Assembly: GCA_964367095.1 (NCBI GenBank) | Contig: CAYIXE010000004.1 | Location: 1 to 39,528, forward strand | Direction: 5' to 3' | DNA length: 39,528 bases | Origin: UBA927 sp964367095 | Lineage (GTDB): Bacteria; Patescibacteriota; Microgenomatia; UBA10105; UBA927 | Shown: piece after piece, positions 32,603 to 39,528 of the stretch | How positions within the stretch are numbered: position 1 is the stretch's first letter | Layout of the letters: each line of letters opens with the position of its first letter | Translations under genes and position numbers: made by a program | The notes under the pieces: generated by a model | What the model saw: the letters and a program-made list of their open reading frames with translations, nothing else | What the model was told of the DNA's origin: nothing | Database searches by the model: none

Positions 32603-33601
32603 TTAGTGCGTATTTTTTTCTAAAAGTTTTTGCATCTGCTCACGATTGAGCCACTGTGTATTATTATCGCTGGTATAACTAAACCCTTCCGGAACGCGAA
32701 GCTTCGAGTATTCTTTTGGTGTTTTCCACCATTCTGAGTCCGGTTCAATTATGTAGCGATCTTCTAGTCCAATCGCCCTCATACCCTCCTCTGGAGTAAT
32801 TAATGCCTCATGAATTTTTTCTCCTGGACGAATGCCGATATATTTCAAATCCGCCTTTGGCTCCATAGCCAAGGCTAAGTCGACCATATTCATGCTAGGT
32901 ATTTTTGGGACAAAAATTTCTCCACCTTGCATTATGGTCAACGAAGATAAGACTAGGTCGGTAGCTTGGTTGAGGGTGATCCAAAATCTGGTCATGCGTT
33001 TATCTGTAATGGTCAACTGGTTACCCATTTTTAATTGTTGTCGGAAAAGAGGAATGACGCTTCCTCGACTACCCATAACGTTACCGTAACGAACAACTGA
33101 AAATCTTATCGATCGAGAACCAACATAATTATTGGCCTGAATAAATAGTTTATCAGAACATAATTTGGTGGCACCATAAAGATTTATTGGACTCGCAGCC
33201 TTATCTGTACTTAGGGCAACGACTTTTTGAACATTGTTATTAAGGCAAGCATCAATAACATTAATGGCACCATCGACGTTCGTACGAATTGCTTCAATAG
33301 GGTTATATTCACAAGCAGGTACTTGTTTCATGGCTGCGGCGTGGAAAACAATATCGACTCCCTCCAAGGCTCGTTGCAAGCGCTGTAAATCACGAACATC
33401 GCCAATTAAAAAACGAAGCCGCAAGTCGTTCTTGAAAGAGTTACGCATGTCGTGTTGCTTTAATTCATCACGACTATAGACACGGATAGACTTTGGATTG
33501 TATTGAGTCAATAACTTTTCCGTCATTGCCTGACCAAATGAACCAGTACCGCCTGTAATCAGTATGGTTTTATTCTTGAGGTAGTCTTTAGGATTTTGCA
33601 T
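32603..33601 (-). CDS. pseB: UDP-GlcNAc 4,6-dehydratase, C5-inverting (PseB)
   Basis: The 332-residue extended SDR has the cofactor site TGGTGSFG (16-23), RVYSRDELKQHDM, FLIGDVRD, and the catalytic stretch STDKAASPINLYGATKL (about 130-146) whose Asp-Lys and Tyr are the PseB/FlaA1 catalytic residues. RYGNVMGSRGSVIPLF and MTRFWITL follow. It makes UDP-2-acetamido-2,6-dideoxy-L-arabino-4-hexulose from UDP-GlcNAc, the first step to pseudaminic acid. It is first in its operon with a TATAAT close upstream. The spacer 33602-33750 has AT-rich sequence and no other clear signal. Confidence 0.94.
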   Translation of the reverse strand: MQNPKDYLKNKTILITGGTGSFGQAMTEKLLTQYNPKSIRVYSRDELKQHDMRNSFKNDLRLRFLIGDVRDLQRLQRALEGVDIVFHAAAMKQVPACEYNPIEAIRTNVDGAINVIDACLNNNVQKVVALSTDKAASPINLYGATKLCSDKLFIQANNYVGSRSIRFSVVRYGNVMGSRGSVIPLFRQQLKMGNQLTITDKRMTRFWITLNQATDLVLSSLTIMQGGEIFVPKIPSMNMVDLALAMEPKADLKYIGIRPGEKIHEALITPEEGMRAIGLEDRYIIEPDSEWWKTPKEYSKLRVPEGFSYTSDNNTQWLNREQMQKLLEKNTH

Positions 33602-33615
33602 AGCTTATAAAATTA

Positions 33616-33621
33616 ATTATA
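33616..33621 (-). promoter_or_regulatory. -10 box TATAAT for the pseB operon
   Basis: On the minus strand a perfect TATAAT ends 14 bases before the pseB ATG, predicting a leader of only about 8 nt. The -35 region is poor (TTTCAT-like). Confidence 0.4.
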
Positions 33622-33750
33622 TACTCAATTATTTTTACATGAAATGTATTTAAAAGCAAGCGAATTGAACTAGCTTGGTTAGAGTGGTATGTAATAGTTG
33701 TAGAAGTCATTTTTTTATTGACTTTAGGTAAATTAGGAAGTAAATGTATT

Positions 33751-34314
33751 TTAAGAAATAATACTTGAAGTCATACCTTTTTTATAGCCGCAAGCATTCC
33801 CTTCGTCTGTGTCTATGTGCAGACTGAGTCTAGAATTTTTGTGTACCCTAACAACAACATTCGTGAAGTATGTGCCGCGCTCCCCTGGGATATTTATAGT
33901 GACGCGTTGTTGATCATTTAGACCGAGAGCTTTTGCTTCAGTTGGAGTAATGTGGAAATGACGTTGTGCAATGATAGCTGCTGCACGCTCAATTCCACCA
34001 ACTAATCCCTCAATCTTTACAAGTGATGCGTTCTCTAAATTACCTGAGTGGCTAAGAGGGGGAATAAGACCGAGGAGGCGAGCATCTGTTTGAGATAGTT
34101 CACATTGTGTATAGCTACGAAATGGACCAACAATTGCTACATGATTCAAAGTCCCTTTGGGTCCACGGAGTAAGACGCGTTGCTTGGCGACAAATTGTCC
34201 TGGTTGGGAAATTTGATGATCAATGACAATTTTCATATTTCCGAAGAGTCTACGCCAATCATTTTTGGCTAGGTGGACGTGGCGTGCAGATATTTCTATA
34301 GGTATATTCTTCAT
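33751..34314 (-). CDS. pduL: PduL-type phosphate acyltransferase (phosphotransacetylase)
   Basis: The 187-residue protein has two PduL halves. The first has ISARHVHLAKNDW (8-20; His12/His14 zinc ligands), QPGQFVAKQRVLLRGPKGT and TQCELSQTDARLLGL. The second has IIAQRHFHITPTEAKALGL (near 113-131; further zinc ligands) and the C-terminal HIDTDEGNACGYKKG. PduL converts acyl-CoA plus phosphate to acyl phosphate plus CoA, usually for acetyl or propionyl groups. No encapsulation peptide is visible and no microcompartment shell gene is near. The next genes (tdh, kbl) make acetyl-CoA from threonine, which suggests acetyl phosphate production. It could alternatively feed acetyl-CoA to PseH. Confidence 0.9.
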   Translation of the reverse strand: MKNIPIEISARHVHLAKNDWRRLFGNMKIVIDHQISQPGQFVAKQRVLLRGPKGTLNHVAIVGPFRSYTQCELSQTDARLLGLIPPLSHSGNLENASLVKIEGLVGGIERAAAIIAQRHFHITPTEAKALGLNDQQRVTINIPGERGTYFTNVVVRVHKNSRLSLHIDTDEGNACGYKKGMTSSIIS

Positions 34315-34348
34315 CGTTTCATCAATTGAAATTTTGAACTACTCATGT

Positions 34349-34354
34349 AGTATA
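34349..34354 (-). promoter_or_regulatory. Possible -10 box TATACT for pduL
   Basis: On the minus strand TATACT lies 34 bases before the pduL ATG, with no recognisable -35 consensus at 16-18 bases. Support is weak. Confidence 0.25.
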
Positions 34355-34430
34355 ACGTAAGGTTGCATTTTCTAACAGTAAAGGTTCAAGGATAATTACC
34401 ATTTTAGCAGCCGTGTGCATTGTAGCTATT

Positions 34431-34459
34431 TTGCTTGTTTATATTTGTTTTGCTATTAT
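34431..34459 (+). promoter_or_regulatory. Promoter of tdh (TTGCTT-N17-TATTAT)
   Basis: TTGCTT (34431-34436), a 17-base spacer and TATTAT (34454-34459) precede ATG 34479. The expected transcription start near 34466 gives a leader of about 13 nt without a Shine-Dalgarno sequence. Confidence 0.5.
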
Positions 34460-34478
34460 CGATTAATCAATAAACCTT

Positions 34479-35447
34479 ATGAAAATACTCGTCACTGGTG
34501 CTACAGGACAAATTGGCTCGGAATTAATGCCCCATTTACGGGAAAAGTTCCCCAAAGCTGAAATTATTGCTGCTAATTTACCGAACAACAAAGTTGTCAA
34601 TCAGAATTTGGATGAAGTATTTGTTGTTCAATTAGATGTTTCCGACATGTCATCCTTACGTCAATTAATGAATGTTCATAAGCCTGAGGTTATTTACCAT
34701 TTAGCTGGTATTCTTTCGGCAACAGGGGAGAGAGACCCTCAAATTGCCTGGAATACCAATGTATTAGGCTTGAAGAATGTACTTGATTGTGCGGTAGAGC
34801 AGAAAACCAAAAAAATTTTTTGGCCTAGTTCAATTGCCGCATTCGGCAAAACGACGCCGAAAGAAAATACACCTCAACGGACTGTTATGGAGCCAAATAC
34901 GATGTATGGATTAAATAAGGTAGCCGGTGAATTACTCTGCCAATATTATGTAAGTAAGTATGGACTCGACATTCGTAGTGTTCGTTTCCCAGGAATTGTT
35001 AGTTACAAAACAGTACCGGGTGGGGGAACTACCGACTACGCGGTTGACATGTTCTACAAAGCAGTGCTTGAGCAACCGTACACATGTTTCGTTTCTGCTG
35101 AGACTATATTACCGATGATGTATATGGATGATGCCATAAGAGCAATTGACTTGCTTATGGATGCACCGGTCAAAAAATTAACTGTACATACGAGTTATAA
35201 TCTCGGGGCACTTAATTTTTCCGCTGCTCAACTTGCATCGGCAATCCAAAATAGAATTCCAAGTTTTGTTTGCAAGTATGTACCAGATTACCGTCAACAA
35301 ATTGCAAATACGTGGCCTAGGACAATTGACGATAGTCAGGCGAGGGGGGATTGGGATTGGAATCCATCGTTCGATCTCGACCGTATGGTTAGTACAATGC
35401 TAGAGCACCTGCGGCAGAAACTTAAACTTACTCATGGTAGTATTTAG
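34479..35447 (+). CDS. tdh: L-threonine 3-dehydrogenase, SDR (GalE-like) type
   Basis: The 322-residue extended SDR has the NAD site GATGQIGSEL (7-16), YHLAGILSATGERDP, catalytic PSSIAAFG, Y143-x3-K147 in MYGLNKVAGELL, and RFPGIVSYKTVPGGGTTDYAVDMFY. LPMMYMDDAIRA also fits. The GILSATGE and PGGGTTDYAV segments are diagnostic of the SDR-type threonine dehydrogenase, distinct from the zinc MDR type. It oxidises threonine to 2-amino-3-ketobutyrate. The convergent neighbour encodes the CoA ligase for the next step, and the two stop codons overlap by 4 bases. It has its own promoter. Confidence 0.92.
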   Translation: MKILVTGATGQIGSELMPHLREKFPKAEIIAANLPNNKVVNQNLDEVFVVQLDVSDMSSLRQLMNVHKPEVIYHLAGILSATGERDPQIAWNTNVLGLKNVLDCAVEQKTKKIFWPSSIAAFGKTTPKENTPQRTVMEPNTMYGLNKVAGELLCQYYVSKYGLDIRSVRFPGIVSYKTVPGGGTTDYAVDMFYKAVLEQPYTCFVSAETILPMMYMDDAIRAIDLLMDAPVKKLTVHTSYNLGALNFSAAQLASAIQNRIPSFVCKYVPDYRQQIANTWPRTIDDSQARGDWDWNPSFDLDRMVSTMLEHLRQKLKLTHGSI

Positions 35448-36628
35448 GCTTTGAGAAATTCGTTCTTTACCTGTTTAAATGCAGCGACCATTTGTTCAAG
35501 TTGTTCACGAGTGTGTTCAGCAGAAATCTGAACACGAATTCGTGCTTGCCCCATTGGCACTACCGGGAAGAAGAAGCCGATGACGTATACCCCTAGTTCG
35601 AGAAGTTGAGCTGCAATTTGTTGTGTTTTAATAGCGTCGTAGAGCATAACTGGAATGACTGGGTGAGAACCAGGTTTTATTTCTAACCCAGCATCGATAA
35701 GGCCTTGGCGCGCGAATGTTGTATTTTCTTGTAAGCGTAATCGCCGAGAGTTATCTTGGGAAAGCATTTTAATAACACGTAGTGTTGTACCGACAATTAC
35801 TGGCGCAAGTGAATTTGAGAACAAGTACGGCCGAGAGCGTTGGCGCAGATAATCAATTATTTCCTTTCGCCCAGTTGTAAAGCCGCCAACTGCGCCACCT
35901 AAAGCTTTCCCGAAGGTACTTGTAATAACGTCAACTTTGTCGGCTACACCCAGTAATTCTGGTGTTCCACGGCCAGTTGCACCGAGAATGCCTGTGGCAT
36001 GGGAGTCGTCCACCACGACGAGTGCTTGGTACTTTTCTGCGAGTGTACAGATCGATTTGAGATCCGCTACCTCCCCATCCATGCTAAACACGCCGTCAGT
36101 TACAATGATTCTTCTGCGGTTGACCGCTGCTCCCTTGAGTTTTTCCTCAAGGTCGTTCATATCTGAGTGCTCGAAGATGTGTCGAGTCGCCTTGCTTAGA
36201 CGGATGCCATCGATGAGACTCGCATGATTTAACTTATCAGTAAAAATTGCATCTTGTTCAGTCGTCAGCGTTTCAAATAGCCCCCCATTCGCATCAAAGC
36301 AAGACGAGTAGAGAATAGTGTCATCAGTACTAAAGAATACTGAAAGTGATTCTTCGAGATCTTTATGAATTTTTTGCGTGCCACAAATGAAACGGACAGA
36401 TGAAAGACCATACCCCCAGTTCTGCAATGTTTTTTGTGCCGCCGCGACGAGATGTAGATTATTGGCCAATCCTAGATAATTATTAGCACAGAAATTTAAC
36501 ACTTGCTTCCCTTGGACAGTAATTGTTACACCTTGTGGTGATTCTAGAATACGCTCTTTTTTGTATAAACCTTGCGCTTTAATTCCTGCAATTTCATCAA
36601 GTAGTTGTGTGCGGATAGCATCGTACAT
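35444..36628 (-). CDS. kbl: 2-amino-3-ketobutyrate CoA ligase (glycine C-acetyltransferase)
   Basis: This 394-residue alpha-oxoamine synthase has VLNFCANNYLGLA, YGLSSVRFICGTQKIHKDLE, YSSCFDANGGLFETL, DKLNHASLIDGIRLSKA, DGVFSMDGEVADL, VVVDDSHATGILG, the PLP lysine in TSTFGKALGGAVGG (near 240) and SNSLAPVIVG. RPYLFSNSLAP and the CGTQ segment favour Kbl over the related BioF and HemA. It cleaves 2-amino-3-ketobutyrate with CoA to glycine and acetyl-CoA. In E. coli kbl and tdh share an operon, but here they converge with overlapping stops and each has a separate promoter. Confidence 0.92.
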   Translation of the reverse strand: MYDAIRTQLLDEIAGIKAQGLYKKERILESPQGVTITVQGKQVLNFCANNYLGLANNLHLVAAAQKTLQNWGYGLSSVRFICGTQKIHKDLEESLSVFFSTDDTILYSSCFDANGGLFETLTTEQDAIFTDKLNHASLIDGIRLSKATRHIFEHSDMNDLEEKLKGAAVNRRRIIVTDGVFSMDGEVADLKSICTLAEKYQALVVVDDSHATGILGATGRGTPELLGVADKVDVITSTFGKALGGAVGGFTTGRKEIIDYLRQRSRPYLFSNSLAPVIVGTTLRVIKMLSQDNSRRLRLQENTTFARQGLIDAGLEIKPGSHPVIPVMLYDAIKTQQIAAQLLELGVYVIGFFFPVVPMGQARIRVQISAEHTREQLEQMVAAFKQVKNEFLKA

Positions 36629-36643
36629 ATGAAAATCAGATTA

Positions 36644-36649
36644 ATTATA
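36644..36649 (-). promoter_or_regulatory. -10 box TATAAT for kbl
   Basis: A perfect TATAAT on the minus strand lies 15 bases before the kbl ATG (36628), predicting a leader of about 8 nt. No clear -35. It is back-to-back with the plus-strand promoter at 36655-36683. Confidence 0.4.
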
Positions 36650-36654
36650 TAAAT

Positions 36655-36683
36655 TTGAAAATCGATAACATTATCACTATGAT
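36655..36683 (+). promoter_or_regulatory. Promoter (TTGAAA-N17-TATGAT) for the membrane-anchored protein
   Basis: TTGAAA (36655-36660), 17 bases, then TATGAT (36678-36683). Transcription would begin near 36690, about 50 bases before ATG 36741. It is divergent from kbl. Confidence 0.5.
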
Positions 36684-36740
36684 TGTAACTCATAAATTTG
36701 TCAAAAAGAGATTTTTTAATTGGCCATACTGTACACATAT

Positions 36741-38252
36741 ATGACAATACGCGTTTTGAACGCTATACTTCCAAGTGCTATGGTAATTTCTTTCTTGTTT
36801 AAAAAAAGTAGGTACTCGACCCTCCTAGTGGTTAAAATTTTACTTACCGCAGTGCCGATTTTTGTTTTTCTTTTCATTCTCAATCAAAACTTTGCCTTTA
36901 CCGGTGTGCACCGGGTTAGTATCTCCTCATTTACCGACCTCCCACGAAGCGTCCAGTACGCGGGTGGTGCGGACGTAGGAGTGGTTGCCACACCCGATGG
37001 GAAGCGCACCCGGCCCTATACTGACCAGGTGAAGTTTGCGGTCACGTTGCCGCGCGGGTTTGACACCATGACCATGACGGCAGAGTTGGATGCTGACCCT
37101 TTCGCAACCCTAATCCTTGATGCGAAAGCGGCACCGTCGAATAACCAGGCGGCAACTTTCCATCTACCAACTGCGTTTGGGAGTGGTTGGAGAAGCACAG
37201 TACTCGATGGGGGACGGTTGCAGTTGCGAGATAAAACAAACATCCAAAGCGCTGATGAGTTTTGGGCGGCGATAAAGACGTTTCGGCGCGTTTATACACT
37301 TAGTGGTGATTTAACTAGTCTTATTCCCTCCAGTTCATACGCAAGTTCTGCCCAACTCGTCGACATCCGTCTCGCTGCTGATTACCGAGGGCCATTGGTT
37401 ATGACTGCTTACCTGGACAGTGGGACAAAAGACATTCGGTTTACCAAGAAAGATCTCAATTTTACACCCGGAGCTGATACATTACGTTTTACTCTGGAAC
37501 GAGGGGGGGAGACTATAGCGGCACAGAATGTCGGGGATGATACGGGTAAAAGCCAAGATGCAGTGGTTGACTTGCCGGAGCTTGCTGGTGGTTTTTACAC
37601 CTTGCGATTCACGCCAAACAACGAAGACAGCATCGTGCGCAACATTCAGTTCCGTGGCGCCGAGGTACTTATACAAAATCGTATCTTCTTAGGTCAAGCG
37701 CCAAACGCTTTGACCTTCTACACCACGTGCCCGACGTTTACCGCGGAAGCTGTGCATGAATTGGGGCTAAAATCATCATTTACAATCAATGGCCGTAAAG
37801 TCGCTTTGAAGACGATTAAGAAAGCACAGGAGATAACCTTTCAAGGTTCAGTAGGCACGATTGGTATTCCGCGCGGGGATGTTAGCCTCACCAGCACTTG
37901 TGGCTTCCAGCTCAAGCCCGAGCAGCCAATTCGTAAGGCGTTGGATGCGTTGACGAAGCGGATTGTACCTTTGCCAGAGTTTAGTGCTGCGACTCTGAAG
38001 AATGCCGAAGCTGTGTTTGACGGTACCCAACTTGCCCAGACTAAGACAAAGTCGGGGTACATTATTGAGAAAACATTTAATCTGCATAAGCTCTCGGTCA
38101 AGGGTAAGACGTTCACGTTTTCCCTGGAGAACCCGGGTTTAACCACCCGCCCGGGGGCATTTCTGCATATCAAAAAAATTACTTTCACCGCAAAACGCCC
38201 AGCTTTCTCGTTTGCGGATATTGGCAAGGCTTTTAAAGCACTTTCTAAGTGA
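36741..38252 (+). CDS. Membrane-anchored extracytoplasmic protein of unknown family (about 503 aa)
   Basis: The start is placed at ATG 36741 (MTIRVLNAILPS). TTG 36720 and ATG 36780 are alternatives. A basic KKSRYSTLL is followed by one strong TM helix (VKILLTAVPIFVFLFILNQ, about 32-50), then a large domain rich in beta-strand-like sequence with no further TM helix. That domain would lie outside the membrane. It includes repeats of the type ADTLRFTLERGG and FYTLRFTPNN (near 245-300), suggesting Ig-like or jelly-roll sandwich domains, and two isolated Cys. I do not recognise a family. A three-helix membrane protein follows after 10 bases and may be a partner. It could be a surface or cell-wall-linked protein, possibly a glycan acceptor or binder. 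Confidence 0.6.
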   Translation: MTIRVLNAILPSAMVISFLFKKSRYSTLLVVKILLTAVPIFVFLFILNQNFAFTGVHRVSISSFTDLPRSVQYAGGADVGVVATPDGKRTRPYTDQVKFAVTLPRGFDTMTMTAELDADPFATLILDAKAAPSNNQAATFHLPTAFGSGWRSTVLDGGRLQLRDKTNIQSADEFWAAIKTFRRVYTLSGDLTSLIPSSSYASSAQLVDIRLAADYRGPLVMTAYLDSGTKDIRFTKKDLNFTPGADTLRFTLERGGETIAAQNVGDDTGKSQDAVVDLPELAGGFYTLRFTPNNEDSIVRNIQFRGAEVLIQNRIFLGQAPNALTFYTTCPTFTAEAVHELGLKSSFTINGRKVALKTIKKAQEITFQGSVGTIGIPRGDVSLTSTCGFQLKPEQPIRKALDALTKRIVPLPEFSAATLKNAEAVFDGTQLAQTKTKSGYIIEKTFNLHKLSVKGKTFTFSLENPGLTTRPGAFLHIKKITFTAKRPAFSFADIGKAFKALSK

Positions 38253-38262
38253 GTTGCAATGT

Positions 38263-38673
38263 ATGAAAAAAATTACCTTTAGCATTGCCTGGCCACTTTC
38301 GGGGCTGGATGTGCGTGAACTTCTATCATTTGCTTTTCAGGTTTCGCTAGTTTCGTTTCTAGGTTTTTACCTTGTTGAAAGTTTACGTGGCGGGTTTATT
38401 GCAAATTTTTTCAACATCAACATTTTTTTGTGGGCAGCGATAGTTACTGGCGTACTCTCAACTGTGTGGCCAATGGTGGTACCCGAAGCGAAAGTGGAGA
38501 AAAAACCAACCTGGAAAGACTATTTGTGGATGGTTCTGCTCGCTCTGGCTACGGTGGCGTTGGTGTGGTATAAAACGTCTTCAATTGGCTGGTTGGTGAA
38601 TGTCATAGCGCCGTTAAGTGGTTTGATAGTATTAGGTTTGAGTTTATTGGTGTATTTTGATAAGGATGAGTAG
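38263..38673 (+). CDS. Small three-TM membrane protein, unknown
   Basis: The start ATG 38263 (MKKITFSIAWPLSG) was chosen because it follows the upstream stop by 10 bases; a TTG at 38212 would overlap that gene. The 136-residue protein has hydrophobic helices at about 22-40, 48-68, 85-101 and 107-127 (three or four spans) and a charged PEAKVEKKPTWKDY loop. It ends with an acidic tail (DKDE). No known family was recognised. It is probably co-transcribed with the preceding membrane-anchored protein. Confidence 0.6.
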   Translation: MKKITFSIAWPLSGLDVRELLSFAFQVSLVSFLGFYLVESLRGGFIANFFNINIFLWAAIVTGVLSTVWPMVVPEAKVEKKPTWKDYLWMVLLALATVALVWYKTSSIGWLVNVIAPLSGLIVLGLSLLVYFDKDE

Positions 38674-38699
38674 TCGAGTAATTATTAACGTTTAAAACT

Positions 38700-39161
38700 A
38701 TGGTAATGCTTCAGGGAATCACTATTAAAAAATTACTTACCCACACCGACGATCGCGGATTTTTCCGTGAGGTACTGCGGGATGATGATAAGTTGCTTTC
38801 GAATTTTGGCCAAACTGCAGTGACGACAACATACCCAGGTGTCATAAAAGCATTCCACTACCACGAAAAACAGGATGATTTGTGGTACGTCGCCAGTGGC
38901 ATGGCGCAGGTGGTGCTGTACGATATGCGGAAGGATTCACCGACATACAAGCAAACGCAGGTGATTTACGCGGGTGAGCAGAACCCTGTACTTATTGCAA
39001 TTCCCATTGGCGTTGCGCACGGGTACCGCGTGTTGGGAGACAAGCCAGTTATGCTTTTCTACCACACCACGATGAGTTACGACCCCAAAAACCCTGACGA
39101 GAAGCGGATTCCATTCGACGATCCTGGCATAGGTTTTGATTGGACCACGCAGAACCGGTAG
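38700..39161 (+). CDS. RmlC-like dTDP-4-dehydrorhamnose 3,5-epimerase family protein
   Basis: The 153-residue cupin has the RmlC pattern TDDRGFFREVLRDDD (16-30), VIKAFHYHEKQDDLWYVASG (about 48-67; the catalytic His region), VVLYDMRKDSPTY, a PVLIAIPIGVAHGYRVLG strand pair (about 97-114) and FYHTTMSYDPKNPDEKRIPFDDP. Known RmlC proteins have GVIRGLHYQ; here it is GVIKAFHYHEK, which is common in CPR and archaeal relatives whose exact substrate is unclear. It is likely an NDP-4-keto-6-deoxy-sugar 3,5-epimerase. No rmlA, rmlB or rmlD is in the window, but pathways from gmd or pseB also contain 4-keto sugars. Confidence 0.75.
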   Translation: MVMLQGITIKKLLTHTDDRGFFREVLRDDDKLLSNFGQTAVTTTYPGVIKAFHYHEKQDDLWYVASGMAQVVLYDMRKDSPTYKQTQVIYAGEQNPVLIAIPIGVAHGYRVLGDKPVMLFYHTTMSYDPKNPDEKRIPFDDPGIGFDWTTQNR

Positions 39162-39176
39162 GGTTACAGTAATATA

Positions 39177-39300
39177 TTGTCATTGCGAGCCTGCAGCAGC
39201 GGGCGTGGCAATCCCGTTGAACTTCGAGGTCAGCTTGTTTGATGTATTGGTTATAGTTACAGCGGGATTGCTTCGTCGTTGCTACTCCTCGCAATGACAA
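39177..39300. repeat. Long inverted-repeat element (CATTGCGAG type)
   Basis: TTGTCATTGCGAG (39177-39189) and CTCGCAATGACAA (39288-39300) are perfect 13-bp inverted ends. Inside, GCAATCCCG (39208-39216) and CGGGATTGC (39263-39271) are also perfect inverses. The whole 124-bp unit can fold on itself, and its sequence resembles a dispersed CATTGCGAG...CTCGCAATGAC element known from many environmental genomes. No transposase is encoded. It probably is a nonautonomous palindromic element. Confidence 0.7.
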
Positions 39301-39301
39301 T

Positions 39302-39406
39302 GGGGTAATCCCGCAGCGAAGTACGGTGGGCAGTGGGATCTGCATGACAGGAATTACCACCCCGCATGGTTTTTGGTACTTTCGCAGTAAATACAATTAC
39401 CACCCC
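39302..39406. repeat. Direct repeats AATTACCACCCC and an inverse partner
   Basis: AATTACCACCCC occurs at 39352-39363 and again at 39395-39406. GGGGTAAT at 39302-39309 is close to its inverse. They adjoin the preceding element and may be remains of a second insertion. Confidence 0.45.
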
Positions 39407-39473
39407 AAGAGTTTGTTGGTAATCTATGCTTCACCATTGAAAAGGCCTACCTTCATGTTTAGCCTCGTACCTG

Positions 39474-39495
39474 CCCCTCCTCGATTGAGGAGGGG
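39474..39495. repeat. Perfect hairpin CCCCTCCTC / GAGGAGGGG
   Basis: A 9-bp perfect stem with GATT loop, followed by GGAGGAGGGGAGG. It resembles the CT-rich repeats at 4494-4631 in style. Apart from these repeats nothing is seen in 39162-39528, and the open frames across it are shadows. Confidence 0.6.
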
Positions 39496-39528
39496 AGTCG
39501 GAGGAGGGGAGGCTGAATTGACATAACT

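Noticed and set aside
39049..39396. Minus-strand open frame of 115 codons at the end
   Set aside because: It covers the end of the RmlC-like gene and the palindromic element, with no motif.
1..39528. CRISPR array, tRNA, rRNA or phage genes
   Set aside because: No regularly spaced repeats, no cloverleaf or CCA-type ends, and no integrase, capsid or terminase-like proteins were seen.
1..39528. Alternative genetic code (TGA as Gly)
   Set aside because: TGA is the stop of many genes with complete lengths, and no gene needs readthrough of TGA except the frame-broken protease, which needs a frame change instead.

Overview
The window looks like part of a chromosome from a candidate-phyla-radiation (Patescibacteria-type) bacterium. 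This is inferred from the TrmB-type regulator, a surface-glycan locus that contains no lipid A or LPS-core genes, membrane-anchored proteins of unknown family, genes packed with overlaps or gaps of a few bases, very short mRNA leaders, and almost no Shine-Dalgarno sequences. TGA works as a normal stop (for example at 676, 1317 and 28779), so the recoded Gracilibacteria/Absconditabacteria code is excluded. No rRNA, tRNA or housekeeping marker is present, so the taxonomy is only a suggestion.

Region 1 (1-2717) holds a 5'-truncated HExxH protein, a second HExxH protein (DUF2268-like) whose frame is broken by a -1 shift at a T9A5 tract, a small convergent hypothetical gene, a TrmB-family regulator, and a probable remnant of a PLP-dependent enzyme. 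Region 2 (2718-13692, plus strand) opens with a good promoter. It encodes glycosyltransferases, a UDP-xylose synthase-like enzyme, a GalE-like epimerase, a nucleotide-sugar dehydrogenase, a complete NDP-D-glycero-manno-heptose set (gmhA, hddA, gmhB, hddC), and a polytopic GT-C-like protein.

Region 3 (13675-26897, minus strand) carries a GT2, GDP-mannose 4,6-dehydratase, a GT4, an SGNH hydrolase, three capsule-type GT-B proteins, the sugar amidotransferase trio (PseA/WbuX with HisH- and HisF-like partners), and a Wzm/Wzt ABC exporter whose Wzt has the extra C-terminal domain. Region 4 (27148-33601) is a pseudaminic acid locus: pseI and a cupin on the plus strand, then pseB, pseC, pseH, a TIM-barrel protein, a Pse-associated methylase and a SpsF/PseF-type cytidylyltransferase on the minus strand. 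No gene resembling PseG is present. Taken together, regions 2-4 predict an exported cell-surface polysaccharide or S-layer glycan containing heptose, 6-deoxy-hexose and acetamidino-pseudaminic acid.

Region 5 (33751-36628) combines threonine dehydrogenase, 2-amino-3-ketobutyrate CoA ligase and a PduL phosphotransacylase, which together could convert threonine to glycine and acetyl phosphate. Region 6 (36741-39161) holds a membrane-anchored protein of unknown family, a three-helix membrane protein and an RmlC-like epimerase. The window ends in a repeat-rich noncoding stretch. Promoters were recognised by eye as -35/-10 pairs. Functions are assigned from motifs and remembered family signatures, not from database searches.
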